The notes beneath the pieces are model-generated. The model saw nothing but the letters and a program-made list of their open reading frames with translations, was not told where the DNA came from and did no database searches. A stretch of DNA of 64,000 nt from Methylobacterium sp. PvR107 (lineage in GTDB: Bacteria; Pseudomonadota; Alphaproteobacteria; Rhizobiales; Beijerinckiaceae), in the NCBI RefSeq assembly GCF_017833295.1, contig NZ_JAFIBW010000001.1, positions 1,302,001-1,366,000 of the forward strand, written 5' to 3'. Position 1 is the first letter of the stretch. Each line of letters opens with the position of its first letter. The position numbers were made by a program, and so were the translations under genes. Shown one piece after another: positions 45,526-54,781 of the stretch.

Positions 45526-45662
45526 CCAGAAACGGACAGGCTGAAAACCACCCAACCCGGCCGTTCAGTGGCGCCGGCCGAGGGGACCATATATGGCCGA
45601 AAGCGGCCGGTCTGCTTCGGGAAAAGAGCGCCGAAAAAGCGGACGGCTCCTTTCCAACGCAT
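45526..45662. repeat. Dispersed repeat family R1, copy 6 (most complete)
   Basis: Carries the whole block series: CACCCAACCCGGCCGTTCAG, 'TGGCGCCGGCCGAGG', TGGCCGAAAGCGGCCGGTCT with GCTTCGGGAAAAG, then GCCGAAAAAGCGGACGGCTC and TTTCCAACGC. The two GCGGNCNGTC/GCGGACGG parts are roughly inverted and give it a hairpin character. It lies in the 650-base gap 45397-46046, which holds no gene I can support. Confidence 0.65.
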
Positions 45663-46046
45663 TGCATCTCTCAAGGCAACCATCCGCATTCTTCGAAAGC
45701 GCTCATAGACACGACGCGGTTCAAGGGCGGCATTGAGCGGTCAGCGGACCTCGGCAAGGCTGAACGCCGAGGCCGGATGTGGCCGCTGGAGGCGCAAAGC
45801 GGGCCGGACGCCTCCGCCGGGCGCGTCGTGCATGCTTCGCTCAACGACCACACCGCCAAGAGGTTCGTAGAGGCGGCGGGCGGGCTCGTTTGAATCGCAA
45901 AACTACAAGTCAATCCCTGAGCGTCTGTAATCATGTGCTGAACACTCGCCATAAACCTGGAGTCACTTTGCATATAATTCCCGACCATTCGCGGCCGTGA
46001 CGAGATGAAGATGGTCAATCAATGTCCCTGACTGATCATCCTGAGT

Positions 46047-46264
46047 TTACACTGCACAAACGCAGCCGAAGGGCTCGTCATGGGCTTCGGCGATGATGAC
46101 GTGTTCGTCTTGGTCCCGCTGCGCGGTGCGGGATAGCCAAGCGCTGAGGCGGTCCTCCTCGATCGGACCGGCGAGGAATTCAGAATTGCACGATAGGCGC
46201 TCTTCCAACTCGCCGTGTGAAGGCGTGTGATCAGGGCCCCGTCGCCTGCCGTAACGATCCGCAT
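46047..46264 (-). pseudogene. GNAT N-acetyltransferase pseudogene
   Basis: From the ATG at 46264 the frame reads MRIVTAGDGALITRLHTASW, then KSAYRAIL, a GNAT start. The continuation EFLAGPIEEDRLSAWLSRTA, then QRDQDEHVIIAEAHDEPFG, is in a second frame and ends at a TAA (46047) after ~72 residues, before the acetyl-CoA site. Frameshift and truncation both mark it as inactive. Confidence 0.65.
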
Positions 46265-46360
46265 GAGGATGGCTGATCGTTCAGAAGCGCAGCCACGGTC
46301 CGCGACGAGTCGGGCATCGGCGCCGCAGCGACGTCCGCTTCAAGGTCCACGCATTGCCGC

Positions 46361-46455
46361 CCAGAAGCGGACCGGCAAAGATCCACCCATGGAAGCCGCT
46401 CGTCGCCCATCGGCGACAGCAGGAACTGGCCTTAAACGGCGGGTCCGCTCAAATG
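46361..46455. repeat. Dispersed repeat family R1, copy 7 (weak)
   Basis: Contains CAGAAGCGGACCGGCAAAGA, 'TCCACCCATGGAAG' and 'GGAACTGGCCTTAAACGGCG' with GGTCCGCTCAAAT. The blocks match R1 order but with more changes. Confidence 0.4.
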
Positions 46456-47560
46456 CATCTAAGATGCGAGAACGGCCTTTTTGGTCCGAAACTGAAATAT
46501 GTGCCGATATCCAGTGCATGATTTGCACGGAATGCAATACAAAGATAGTTGTCCGGATCCATGCGGCACAATGGCTGCCGCGTTCGCGACGGAGAAGAGC
46601 CACCGGCGTGGGCGACGGTCAGCGCCGGGCCTCCGCGCCCTGAGGTTCGGCCGATGATCCGCAGCGCCGGTGCGGCGGCCGAAGCCGCAACCGGAGCGGC
46701 CTGCCCAAGCAGGATCGCGACGTTCGCCGTCATTCCCGCCGCCAGCACGATCGGGCATGGCACGTCGTCGAGGTCAATCCGGACCGGCACCCGCTTCGCC
46801 AGACGGACCCAGGTGAAGATCAAATTGACCACCGGCAGCCCCTGGATACCCGGGGCGGCATCGGCAACGCTGATCCCGCGGCCCCGGATCGGACGGTCCA
46901 GCCATGCCATCAGCGACACGCGCGCGGCGTGGCCCTCGTCGATGCGCGGGAGCTGCGTCTCCTCGAAATAGCCCTCGATCCAGAAATTGTCGCCGTTGAC
47001 CGAGGGCGGCGCCGGCTGCCTCGTGGCGGCGAAGTCGCCCTCCTGCAGCAGCAGGTTGGTGACCCAGCCGTGCACGGTGGCCCGCAGGGTCGTGCGCTCC
47101 AGGTTGCGCCGCGCCTGCGCCAGCGCGCCCTCCGCCTGGACCACGTTGGCCTCTGCGGCCTGCGCCTGGCCGCTGGTCGTCTGCTTCTGCTGCGGGGTGG
47201 CGGCGAGGTCGTCGAGATCGGCCGCGTGCGGCGCGCGATCCCAACGAGGTATCCGGCTTGCGCCCGGGCGCTGGCGAGGGCACCCTCGGCCTGGGTCACG
47301 GCGTTCCGGAACGTGCCGGGTTCGATCTCGAACAGCACGTCGCCCTTGTGGACGAACTGGTTGTCCCGGACGCGGACCGCCACCACCGTGCCCGAGACCT
47401 CCGGCGCCACCTGCACGGTGTAGACCCGGACGCGTCCGTCCCGGGTCCAGGGCGTGTAGGCGTAGTAGAGGAAGGCGAGGTAGGCGAGGCCCACCGCCGC
47501 CGCGAGCGCCAGCAGCGCGGCGGCGACGTTATAGGCGGGTGCGGCTGCCAGTCGCGCAGG
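46456..47560 (-). pseudogene. HlyD/AaeA-type membrane fusion protein, frameshifted
   Basis: Read from the right, the frame near 47494 gives a membrane helix and AYTPWTRDGRVRVYTVQVAP, then DNQFVHKGDVLFEIEPGTFRNA, the classic N-terminal half of an AaeA/EmrA-type periplasmic adaptor. Around 47220-47250 the frame breaks. The second half (ANVVQAEGALAQARRNLERT, GDNFWIEGYFEETQL, VRIDLDDVPCPIVLAAGMTA) continues in another frame and then reads on past its normal end. No good start codon exists either. The adaptor is not functional as written. Confidence 0.75.
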
Positions 47561-47584
47561 GATGATCGCGGCAACGCGGCCACG

Positions 47585-47800
47585 TCACGGCCCCGGGACG
47601 CGCAGGGATAGGATCAGCATCGCCGTCACGGCGGTCAGGAGGCTGAAGTCGAACAGGGCGCGGTTCCAGACAAGGTGGTTGATGCCGATCCGGTCCAGGA
47701 TCCAGCGCAGGCCCCAGGTGATCACCAGGGCGGCCAGCAGGCAGATCACCGCGGGCTCGACGAAGAGCCCCAGCACATCGACCGCCCGCAATCCGAGCAC
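47585..47800 (-). CDS. DUF1656 (AaeX-like) small membrane protein
   Basis: The ~71-residue protein (GTG at 47800) has two membrane helices and the DUF1656 pattern VDVLGLFVEPAVICLLAALV, then LDRIGINHLVWNRALFD. Such proteins are encoded between AaeB-type FUSC pumps and AaeA-type adaptors. This frame seems intact although both neighbours are broken. An inner GTG at 47776 is another possible start. Confidence 0.7.
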   Translation of the reverse strand: MLGLRAVDVLGLFVEPAVICLLAALVITWGLRWILDRIGINHLVWNRALFDFSLLTAVTAMLILSLRVPGP

Positions 47801-48915
47801 GCCCGCACTTCCGGGTCGAGAATCGGCCAGCCCGCGCGGTCGAGATCCGACACGAGGGCGGCCAGCGCCCCGATGCGCTCCGCCTGAAGCGGCAGGGTCG
47901 CCCGGTCGGCGAATTCGCGCAAGGGTTCGCACGAGGGATCAGGCGCGCCGAAACGCGGCGCGGCGAGCCGCGCCCAGACCGCCCGGCCGACGCGGCGGCC
48001 CTGCCGGTCGTCCGTCTCCCGCAGGGCGAGCAGCAGGAGCCCGATGACGAGCAGGCGCTTGCCGCTCCGGGCCGCCGCGTCATCCGCGCCGATGAGGGCG
48101 AGCCGGCCAAAGCCCCGGGCAAGGTAGCGGTCGCGGGCCCGCAGCCGCAGTTTCGCGGCGCTCACCGGCGGCGGCAGGGCCGAGAACGCGATCGCCGCCA
48201 TCGCCATCCCGAGCAGCTCGGCCAGCACGGTGTTGAGCGAGTCTTCGAGGTCGTAGGTCATCGGGTTCTTGGGATCGAGAACGCCGAAGACGAAGAAGCC
48301 GAAACCGATCCCGTAGATCGCGCGCTTGTCGGCGCGGCCGACCACCGCCAGCATCGCCACCGGCAGCAGCACCGCGGCCAGCAGCGCGAAGTTCCCGGTG
48401 GTCGTCAGCAGGGTGTAGCGTAGAACCACCCCGACCAGGATCGTCGAGCAGCGGTCGACGCCGATCTTGAACACCGTCTCGGGGTGCTGCACGTCGGCCA
48501 GCGCGATGATCGGCACGGTGAAGCCCATCGAGGCGAAGCCGTAGGCGCGCTGGCCGCTCTCGACGCTGGAGGCCGCGGTGAACAGGCCCATCCACAGGGC
48601 GAGGGCGCGGTCGAAAGCCAGGGTCGCTTGTGCGAAATTGGCCACCAGCACCATCGCGACGGTAACGCCCACCAGCGTGCTGCCGGCCCGCCACAGGCTC
48701 TTGCGCAGAGAGGCCGCGCGGGTGGCGAGCGTGACCGAGATGACCGTCCAGCCGGCCCAGTGCGGCAGCACCAGTTCGAGCCACATGGCGAGCCAGACCG
48801 CCGCAATGGCGGTGAGCGCGATGCGCACCGCCTCGGCCGCCTCCTGCGGCTACCACGCGGCGCCGCGCTGCAGGAATCCCAGCGCGTCTTCGGAGCGCGC
48901 GCCCTCACCCGCCAT
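47746..48915 (-). pseudogene. FUSC/AaeB-type aromatic acid efflux protein, stop codon and internal deletion
   Basis: An ATG at 48915 opens the frame (MAGEGARSEDALGFLQRGAA), which hits an in-frame TAG after 21 codons. Beyond it the same frame continues with the FUSC N-terminal helices (VRIALTAIAAVWLAMWLELV, WAGWTVISVTLATRAA). After about 145 residues it jumps straight to the second-half motif LDPKNPMTYDLEDSLNT, so several hundred residues usual in the ~650-700-residue family are missing. A GTG at 48828 could give a 360-residue remnant. It overlaps the DUF1656 gene. Confidence 0.75.
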
Positions 48916-48962
48916 GGCGCGCCCTGACCGGCCGGCGCGGCTCCGGGAGCCCGGTAGCGGGC

Positions 48963-49062
48963 TCACTCACAATGGGCGGCGCTGTCGACCTTCCCCTTGA
49001 ACACCCGGTAGACGACCAAGGTGTAGATCAGGGTGATCGACAGGACCACGAGCCCGGCGCCC
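48963..49062 (-). pseudogene. Cytochrome bd oxidase subunit II (cydB) C-terminal remnant
   Basis: The last ~30 codons before a TGA at 48963 read GAGLVVLSITLIYTLVVYRV with FKGKVDSAAHCE, like the final membrane helix and tail of CydB. Nothing of the rest of the gene is seen upstream. It marks an old deletion joining unrelated sequences. Confidence 0.5.
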
Positions 49063-49182
49063 CTCATGTTCCATGTCCGGATCGCAGCACCATCCCCTCA
49101 TCGATCAGAAAATCACGAGACAGAGTGCCCGGCTTCCTTACAATCCCGCCGTCCAGCGCGAGGACCACACGGGAGGAGACGA

Positions 49183-50205
49183 ATGATGAACCGACGAGAC
49201 GTTCTCGTGGGCGCCGCCACCTTCATGGCGACCACGGTCGCTCCGCGGGCCGACCGGCTGCCCCTCGGCGACCTGCAGGGTACCCGCTATCCCGATCCGC
49301 GGGTCGAGGCGCTCGACACGCGCTTCCGCTACAAGGTCGGCAACGCGGCCATCGAGCGCGTCGCCACCGGCTTCCGCTGGGCGGAAGGCCCAGTCTATTT
49401 CCGAGACGGCGGTTACCTGCTGTGGAGCGACCTCCCTAATAACCGGATCATGCGATGGCTGGAAAACGGCCATGTCAGCGTCTATCGGGCGAACTCGAAC
49501 TACTCGAACGGTAACACCCGCGACCGCCAGGGCCGGCTGATCACCTGCGAGCACGACACCCGCCGGGTGACCCGCACCGAGCCGGACGGAAAGATCACGG
49601 TCTTGATTGACGCGTTCGACGGCAAGCGACTCAACGCCCCCAACGACGTGGTGGTGGCCTCCGACAACGCGATCTGGTTCACCGATCCGGGCTACGGCAT
49701 CGACGGGTTCTACGAGGGTCACAAGGACAAGGCGGAACTGCCGACCCGGGTCTACCGGCTGGATCCCTCGACTGGGCAGGCCAAGGTTGCGGCGGAGGGC
49801 ATCGACCGGCCGAACGGCCTCGCCTTCTCGCCCGACGAGAAGATCCTCTACGTCGTCGATTCCGGCATCACCCATGGCGGGCGGGCCAATATCCGCGCCT
49901 TCACGGTCGAGGGCGACCGGCTTACCGGCGACCGCGTCTTCGCGGAAGGCTTCGCGCCGGGCTTCACCGACGGGGTACGCACCGACGTCGACGGCAATGT
50001 CTGGTGCTCGATGGGCTGGGCCGACCCGAAGGAAGACGGCGTGCGCTGCTATACGCCGTCTGGGGATCTGATCGGCAAGATCCATCTGCCCGAGACCTGC
50101 GCCAATCTCTGCTTCGGTGGACCGAAGAAGAACCGGCTGTTCATGGCGGCGAGCACCTCGATTTACGCGGTCTATGTCGAGACGCAGGGAGCGATGGTGC
50201 CGTAG
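49183..50205 (+). CDS. SMP-30/gluconolactonase-like protein, exported
   Basis: The 340-residue protein has a twin-arginine-like leader (MMNRRDVLVGAATFMATTVA) and a six-bladed propeller of the SMP-30/gluconolactonase family. Metal-binding residues are visible in GFRWAEGPVYF (Glu, ~65), APNDVVVASDNAIWFTDP (Asn, ~150) and DRPNGLAFSPDEKILYVVDS (Asn/Asp, ~207-220). These enzymes hydrolyse sugar lactones or related esters; a periplasmic sugar-acid role is likely. A strong GGGAGGAG lies before the start. Confidence 0.85.
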   Translation: MMNRRDVLVGAATFMATTVAPRADRLPLGDLQGTRYPDPRVEALDTRFRYKVGNAAIERVATGFRWAEGPVYFRDGGYLLWSDLPNNRIMRWLENGHVSVYRANSNYSNGNTRDRQGRLITCEHDTRRVTRTEPDGKITVLIDAFDGKRLNAPNDVVVASDNAIWFTDPGYGIDGFYEGHKDKAELPTRVYRLDPSTGQAKVAAEGIDRPNGLAFSPDEKILYVVDSGITHGGRANIRAFTVEGDRLTGDRVFAEGFAPGFTDGVRTDVDGNVWCSMGWADPKEDGVRCYTPSGDLIGKIHLPETCANLCFGGPKKNRLFMAASTSIYAVYVETQGAMVP

Positions 50206-50243
50206 GGTGCCTCGGTTGCCTGACAGCAACTGCCGCGCGTGAA

Positions 50244-50266
50244 CCCTCGCCCTATGCGGGAGAGGG
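50244..50266. repeat. Intergenic hairpin CCCTCGCCC/CGGGAGAGGG
   Basis: A stem with one mismatch 39 bases after the SMP-30 stop, similar to the element at 13904-13920. It may help end transcription although no T-run follows. Confidence 0.4.
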
Positions 50267-50300
50267 GCGGTCGCGTTTGCTTCGGCCAGTTCTCGCCAGG

Positions 50301-50425
50301 AAGCAGAAAGGCCAGTTTCCACCCATCTAAAACGCGCAGGCGAACGCCTCGGGTCGGCTGGATCTGGCCGAAAGCCGCGGGTCCCGTTCGGAGAAGGTTT
50401 GCCAGACAAGCCGGCAGATTCTTGC
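50301..50425. repeat. Dispersed repeat family R1, copy 8
   Basis: Contains CCAGTTTCCACCCATCTAAA, 'CTGGCCGAAAGCCGCGGGTC' with CCGTTCGGAGAAG and 'GCCAGACAAGCCGGCAGATT'. It sits in the 370-base gap between the SMP-30 and HxlR genes. Confidence 0.55.
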
Positions 50426-50575
50426 CGAGCCCAGTTTGCCATTCGACAATCTTCGGGCTTGCGGCTGGAAGCAGCACGTCCACTTCCGCGACGTTGCGTT
50501 TTGGGCTGCCATCGCGCAACTCACTTCACGCTCCGGCCTAGCGCCGAAGACCGGCACGTCCGTTAAGGTGCTACC

Positions 50576-51268
50576 TCAGGCGATTTTGGCGGGCAGGGCG
50601 AAGAGGTCGACGAAGGACTGTGCGAGATCGGCCTCGCCAGCGAAGGCCAGCGTTCCGCCCGCACCGTCCCTGGCCAGAGGCGCCTTGCCAAAGATCGTGC
50701 GGCGCATCGCCATCGTATCGCCCGTAAAAGCGAGGTCGGGAGTTTCCAAGAGCCCACGGATCACGAGGATTTCACCGCCCGTCACGGTCACGATAAAGTC
50801 CTCGCCGGGGAAGTGGAAGGCGACCGACACGGACAGCTCCGCAGCCCGCGTGCGGTCGACGAGGGCCTGAAGCGCCATCATGGCTGAAGCCGCCGACATG
50901 AACAGACGCGGATCATGCCGCGGCGAGCGAGCTGCCCAGCGCCCCATATCGCGCATCAGCGGCGCGGCCTCACGGCCCCACTCCGTCAGATCGTAGACCT
51001 GCACGTTGGCTGGGGACGGCAGACGGAACCGGCGAACGATGCCTGCATCTTCCAGGCTGTCCAAGCGCTGCGTCAGCACGTTGGCGCTGAGGCCTGGAAG
51101 GTTTGTCCGGATCTCACCGAAGCGGCGGGGGCCGAAGACCAGTTCGCGCATGATGAGCAGCGACCAGCGCTCGCCAATGAACCCTAAGGCGAGGGCCGTC
51201 CCGCAGGCATCGTCGTAGCGCCGGTCTCGTGGAGCGGCGGCCTCAATGGTTATTTCTTTTAACTGCAT
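50576..51268 (-). CDS. HxlR family transcriptional regulator with SCP2-like C-terminal domain
   Basis: The 230-residue protein has a HxlR winged helix (~20-115): CGTALALGFIGERWSLLIMR, GPRRFGEIRTNLPGLSANVL and LEDAGIVRR. The last ~95 residues (LSVSVAFHFPGEDFIVTVTG, ETPDLAFTGDTMAMRRTIFG) resemble a sterol-carrier SCP2 fold, a combination known in long HxlR proteins. It is divergent from the VOC-SRPBCC-DHFR genes with a 101-base gap, so it probably controls them. ATG 51268 gives the usual family start. Confidence 0.83.
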   Translation of the reverse strand: MQLKEITIEAAAPRDRRYDDACGTALALGFIGERWSLLIMRELVFGPRRFGEIRTNLPGLSANVLTQRLDSLEDAGIVRRFRLPSPANVQVYDLTEWGREAAPLMRDMGRWAARSPRHDPRLFMSAASAMMALQALVDRTRAAELSVSVAFHFPGEDFIVTVTGGEILVIRGLLETPDLAFTGDTMAMRRTIFGKAPLARDGAGGTLAFAGEADLAQSFVDLFALPAKIA

Positions 51269-51369
51269 GGTTGCTTTGTATAACTGAGAATGCAAGCCTG
51301 GGCAAAGCGGGGCCATGGGCGGCGCCGCGATATGGCCTGCGCGCCCGTTGTCACGGAGGATGGCGTCCG

Positions 51370-52161
51370 ATGCCAACTGACGAGGGGGAACCCATCTGGT
51401 GCGAGCGGAGCGCGACCGGCCAGGATGCGGCACAGGCCTTCTACGAGGCTCTTGCCGGCTGGCGCGTCGCGCCGTCCCTGATGCCCGAGCACGGCGGCGG
51501 CCGAGTCGCGGAGGCCGACGGGATGCCCGTGGCCGGGATCCGGCCGTCGATGCCGGAGGCGCACGGCTTGCCCGGCTGGGCGGTCTACCTTGAGACCGGC
51601 GACGTCGACGCCACGGACTCTCGGGTGGCGGATCTCGGCGGCCGGATCGTGTTCGGGCCAGTCGATATCCGTCATGTCGGGCGTTTCGTCATTGTCGGCG
51701 ACCCGCAGGACATGATGTTCGCCCTGATGGATACGGCGAGCGCCGGCGCGAGTCGGGCCTTCGGGCTGGTGCCCCTTGGAACGGAGCAAACCTGTGGCCA
51801 CGGCGTCTGGATCGAGCTCGCAACCCCCGATCCCGAGGCTGCCTTCGCGTCGCACAGGGCGCTGTTCGGATGGAGGAAGCTCGGGGCCATGCCGATGGGC
51901 GAAATGGGTGAGTACGCCTTCATCGGCCGGGGTGACCTGCGCCCTGGCGCCGTGATGTCGAGTGCCGTCACCGGCGCCCCGCCTCGGTGGAACCGGTACG
52001 TCCACGTGGTCGACATCGATGCCGCGCTCGCGACGGTTCGCGACAGGGGCGGCACGGTGCTTCAAGGACCCGATTTGATCCCCGGAGGCAGCTACTTGGC
52101 CAACATCGCCGATCCGGCAGGCAACCGTCACGGCCTTGCCGGCCCGCGCCAGGCAGCGTGA
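51370..52161 (+). CDS. VOC family protein with two glyoxalase-like domains
   Basis: The 263-residue protein has two repeats of the VOC unit (~8-120 and ~135-260), both with the pattern 'WCE..T.D...A..FY..L.GW' or its variant (WIELATPDPEAAFASHRALF). Many such proteins in hydroxylase or stress operons have no proven enzyme activity. It heads the set divergent from HxlR. The start ATG at 51370 is preceded by GGAGGATGG at a suitable distance. Confidence 0.8.
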   Translation: MPTDEGEPIWCERSATGQDAAQAFYEALAGWRVAPSLMPEHGGGRVAEADGMPVAGIRPSMPEAHGLPGWAVYLETGDVDATDSRVADLGGRIVFGPVDIRHVGRFVIVGDPQDMMFALMDTASAGASRAFGLVPLGTEQTCGHGVWIELATPDPEAAFASHRALFGWRKLGAMPMGEMGEYAFIGRGDLRPGAVMSSAVTGAPPRWNRYVHVVDIDAALATVRDRGGTVLQGPDLIPGGSYLANIADPAGNRHGLAGPRQAA

Positions 52162-52174
52162 ACGGAGGCTAGCG

Positions 52175-52711
52175 GTGACGAGCGAGACGCTGATTCACGC
52201 AGGCAGACAGAGTGGGCCTGCGGCCAGGAAGGCGCGCACGACGGTGGAGCGGGCATCGGACGGGGAGCTAGCCGTCACGCGAAATGTCGACGGCCCGGCG
52301 CGGATCGTCTTCCAAGCATGGACCAGGCCGGCGCTGTTCCAAAGATGGTGGGTGCCCCAATCCTGCGGGGTCTCGCTGATCTCCTTCGAGGCCGACATCC
52401 GCACGGGTGGAGCGTACCGGCTGGTGATGGGTCACCCCTCAGCGGAAAGGCCTATGGCGTTCTTCGGCCGCTACATCGAGGTGACACCCCATGCCCGCCT
52501 CGTCTGGACCAATGACGAAGGGGGCGAGCATGGGGCCCTCACCACGGTGACCTTCGAGGAAATGGATGGCGCGACACGCGTCGTCGTGCACGAGCTCTAC
52601 CCCGCGAAGAAAGCGCTTGATGACGCCGTGGCCTCCGGAAGCACCAGCGGGTGGGGCGAGCAATTCGAACAGCTGGACGAGCTTATCGTCAGCCTGAACG
52701 CGAAGGTCTGA
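52175..52711 (+). CDS. SRPBCC/AHSA1-domain protein
   Basis: The 178-residue protein has an AHSA1 lipid/ligand-binding cavity domain: VTRNVDGPARIVFQAWTRPA, FQRWWVPQ, RYIEVTPHARLVWTNDE and WGEQFEQLDELI. Such proteins bind hydrophobic ligands or act as chaperone-like stress proteins; no function can be fixed. It starts with GTG after ACGGAGG, 13 bases behind the VOC gene, and precedes the DHFR-like gene by five bases. Confidence 0.82.
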   Translation: MTSETLIHAGRQSGPAARKARTTVERASDGELAVTRNVDGPARIVFQAWTRPALFQRWWVPQSCGVSLISFEADIRTGGAYRLVMGHPSAERPMAFFGRYIEVTPHARLVWTNDEGGEHGALTTVTFEEMDGATRVVVHELYPAKKALDDAVASGSTSGWGEQFEQLDELIVSLNAKV

Positions 52712-52716
52712 TCGCC

Positions 52717-53349
52717 ATGAGCAAGGTGCGCGTGAGAGGTTTTGCTGTGTCTGTCGATGGCTTCGGGGCCGGCCCGGACCAGAGCCTGGAGCATCCGCTC
52801 GGGAAAGGTGGGCCGGAGTTGATGCGTTGGTTCTTCCCGACGCGGGCCTTTCGATCAATGAATGGGCAAGGCGGTGGGACTGACGATCGCTTCGCCGACG
52901 CCGGGATGGAAGGTTTTGGCGCGTTCATCCTCGGCCGCAATATGTTCGGCCCGATCCGGGGCGAATGGCCGGACGACGCGTGGAAGGGCTGGTGGGGCGA
53001 CAATCCCCCGTATCATGCGCCAACCTTCATCCTCACTCATCACGCCCGGGCGCCGATCGTGATGAAGGGCGGGACGACCTTTCATTTCGTCACCGGGGGA
53101 ATCGAGGCGGCGCTCGCCCAGGCCGAGGCCGCCGCCGGCGACCTGGACATCAAGATCGGCGGCGGCGTGTCGACGGTCCGGCAGTATCTGCTCGCTGGCG
53201 CGATCGATGAAATGCACCTGGCGGTGTCGCCCATCGTCCTGGGCCAGGGCGAGCACCTGTTCTCGGGCATCGACCTGCCAAGCCTGGGCTATCGGGTGAC
53301 GGAGACGGTCCCAACGGAGCTCGCGACCCACATCGTGCTGACGCGCTGA
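52717..53349 (+). CDS. Dihydrofolate reductase-like (RibD C-terminal) protein
   Basis: The 210-residue protein has the RibD_C/DHFR-like fold: GFAVSVDGFGAGPDQSLEHP, FILGRNMFGPIRGEWP, TFILTH, IKIGGGVSTVRQYLLAGAID and LAVSPIVLGQGEHLF. These stand-alone proteins (YyaP/YwjB-like) have an NAD(P)H site but usually no proven folate activity. Third gene in the set divergent from HxlR. Confidence 0.83.
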   Translation: MSKVRVRGFAVSVDGFGAGPDQSLEHPLGKGGPELMRWFFPTRAFRSMNGQGGGTDDRFADAGMEGFGAFILGRNMFGPIRGEWPDDAWKGWWGDNPPYHAPTFILTHHARAPIVMKGGTTFHFVTGGIEAALAQAEAAAGDLDIKIGGGVSTVRQYLLAGAIDEMHLAVSPIVLGQGEHLFSGIDLPSLGYRVTETVPTELATHIVLTR

Positions 53350-53361
53350 CTGCAGGAAGTG

Positions 53362-53470
53362 AACCGGACGTCGCCTCAACGTTCGGAACCGACCCCATAC
53401 GGAAGTTGGAAACGCCCGCTGCCGCCGAAGGCACGAATGGGGGCGGGCAGCCGACGCTTGCTGGAATGGG
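53362..53470. repeat. Partial R2-like repeat
   Basis: Contains GAACCGGACGTCGCC, GGAACCGACCCCATACGGAA and a GC-rich tail, echoing the R2 blocks CCAGAACCGGAC and CCGACCCATG. The match is short. Confidence 0.35.
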
Positions 53471-53548
53471 GTGCTGGCAGGATCGAGGCCTGATGCGCGT
53501 TTAACTCCGCATAGACCGGTCAATATACAAGCGATTGGAACGGTTGAG

Positions 53549-53932
53549 ATGAAGGTGACTGTTTCCATCGACGTCCCGTCGATCGATAAGGGTCTGAAGT
53601 TCTTCGGTGACGTCTTTGGTTTCGTCGAGACGTCCCGACCTCATCCCGGCTACGCGAAGCTGACTTTGGGGGATGAAACAATTGGGCTTCTTGCGAAACC
53701 GGCTGGATCCTCACCGGCGCCGGGAAGCGACGACGTTCGCCGATATGAGCGCCATTGGACACCGGTACACATCGATTTTCGTGTCGACGATTTCGAGGCG
53801 ACGCTCGCACGCGCCTTGGCGAACGGCGCAATTTCAGAACAGGTGCACCGCGTCCCGGGCTTTCCCCCCGTTGCGTTTTGCAGCGATCCTTTTGGGCATG
53901 GGTTCTGCATTGTTGGCGTGAATAAGCTTTAG
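53549..53932 (+). CDS. VOC family (glyoxalase-like) protein
   Basis: The 127-residue protein contains one VOC pair: MKVTVSIDVPSIDKGLKFFG, FVETSRPHPGYAKLTLGDET, VHIDFRVDDFEATLARAL (His) and CSDPFGHGFCIVG at the end, where the usual metal Glu is missing. It may therefore not bind metal in the usual way. Start ATG 53549 follows GGAACGG. Confidence 0.75.
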   Translation: MKVTVSIDVPSIDKGLKFFGDVFGFVETSRPHPGYAKLTLGDETIGLLAKPAGSSPAPGSDDVRRYERHWTPVHIDFRVDDFEATLARALANGAISEQVHRVPGFPPVAFCSDPFGHGFCIVGVNKL

Positions 53933-54781
53933 AGCCTCGATCACATGTAATGCCGGTAAGTTCCCGCGCCTCCGCATTCTTGATCATCGAACGGTTCCGC
54001 AGGACGTCCAGCACGAGTTGCTCTGGGCTCAGCTCACTGGCAAGGCAGGCCAACTGAGACCTACAGTCTGAGCTGCTGTAACGACCGCGTCGGAGAAGTC
54101 GCCAGAGCCGGCTAAGCGGTTGCATTGGGCGCAAAGCCGAGCGGCGGGTTTTGCGCCCCTCGGCCATCCGGCGTCACGTAGTCTGGCTGAAAGCAGCACT
54201 TCCGCTTCGGGGGGGCTCGACCAAGAAAGAGGGTCAACGCCAACCGCCCCGACTCCGCCGTTCTGCATTCCGGACGCCATGTCCGTGAGCGGACGTCGAA
54301 GCCAGGCCGGCTTGTGTCGCGAGGGGCAGCCGCTGCCGTTGTGTCCTGTGATGTAGCCAGCAAGGCGGTCGCCAGCGTCTGTCGATCTGCGCGCGCGTGT
54401 CGTGCCAACCGTGGCTGGGCCCTCGTTCCATCGCGCGGCCGCGCGGTTCCCCGATCGCGGCTACGCATGTCGTACAGCGCTATGGCGACAGCGATAATGC
54501 GTTACGCGCGACAATCGGTTGACCATCGGCGGAGATCTCTATTGCGTGCAATAGGCTCGCGCAAATGTGAGGTGGCTTTTCCCAAGGCGCGCCGCAGGCC
54601 GCCAAGCCTGCGTGAGCGGCGCGGCATCTTGATTTTCGAGCCTCGCGGCTGATGTCACGAGCGATGCAGGATCGTTGAAGCGCGTCCGTCTCGCGATGAG
54701 CGCCACGCCTGGCGCTGCCGTCAACGAAAGCTGGCGGCCCGCTCAGTCCGGCGACGTCGGTCCTGCGCCTGGGGGATGTTG
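53933..54781. other. Gene-free stretch between the VOC gene and katG
   Basis: No complete gene. A minus-strand segment (about 53960-54060) reads SQLACLASELSPEQLVLDVL with RNRSMIKNAEARELTG, which looks protein-like but has no start and no recognised family. Bases 54121-54260 are an R1 repeat. The region 54340-54780 presumably holds the katG promoter; I see no OxyR-type gene. Confidence 0.4.
54121..54260. repeat. Dispersed repeat family R1, copy 9
   Basis: Contains TGCATTGGGCGCAAAGCCGA, ATCCGGCGTCACGTAGTCTG and GCTGAAAGCAGCACTTCCGC with TTCGGGG. The block ATCCGGCGTNACGTAGTCT is shared with copy 10. Confidence 0.55.
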
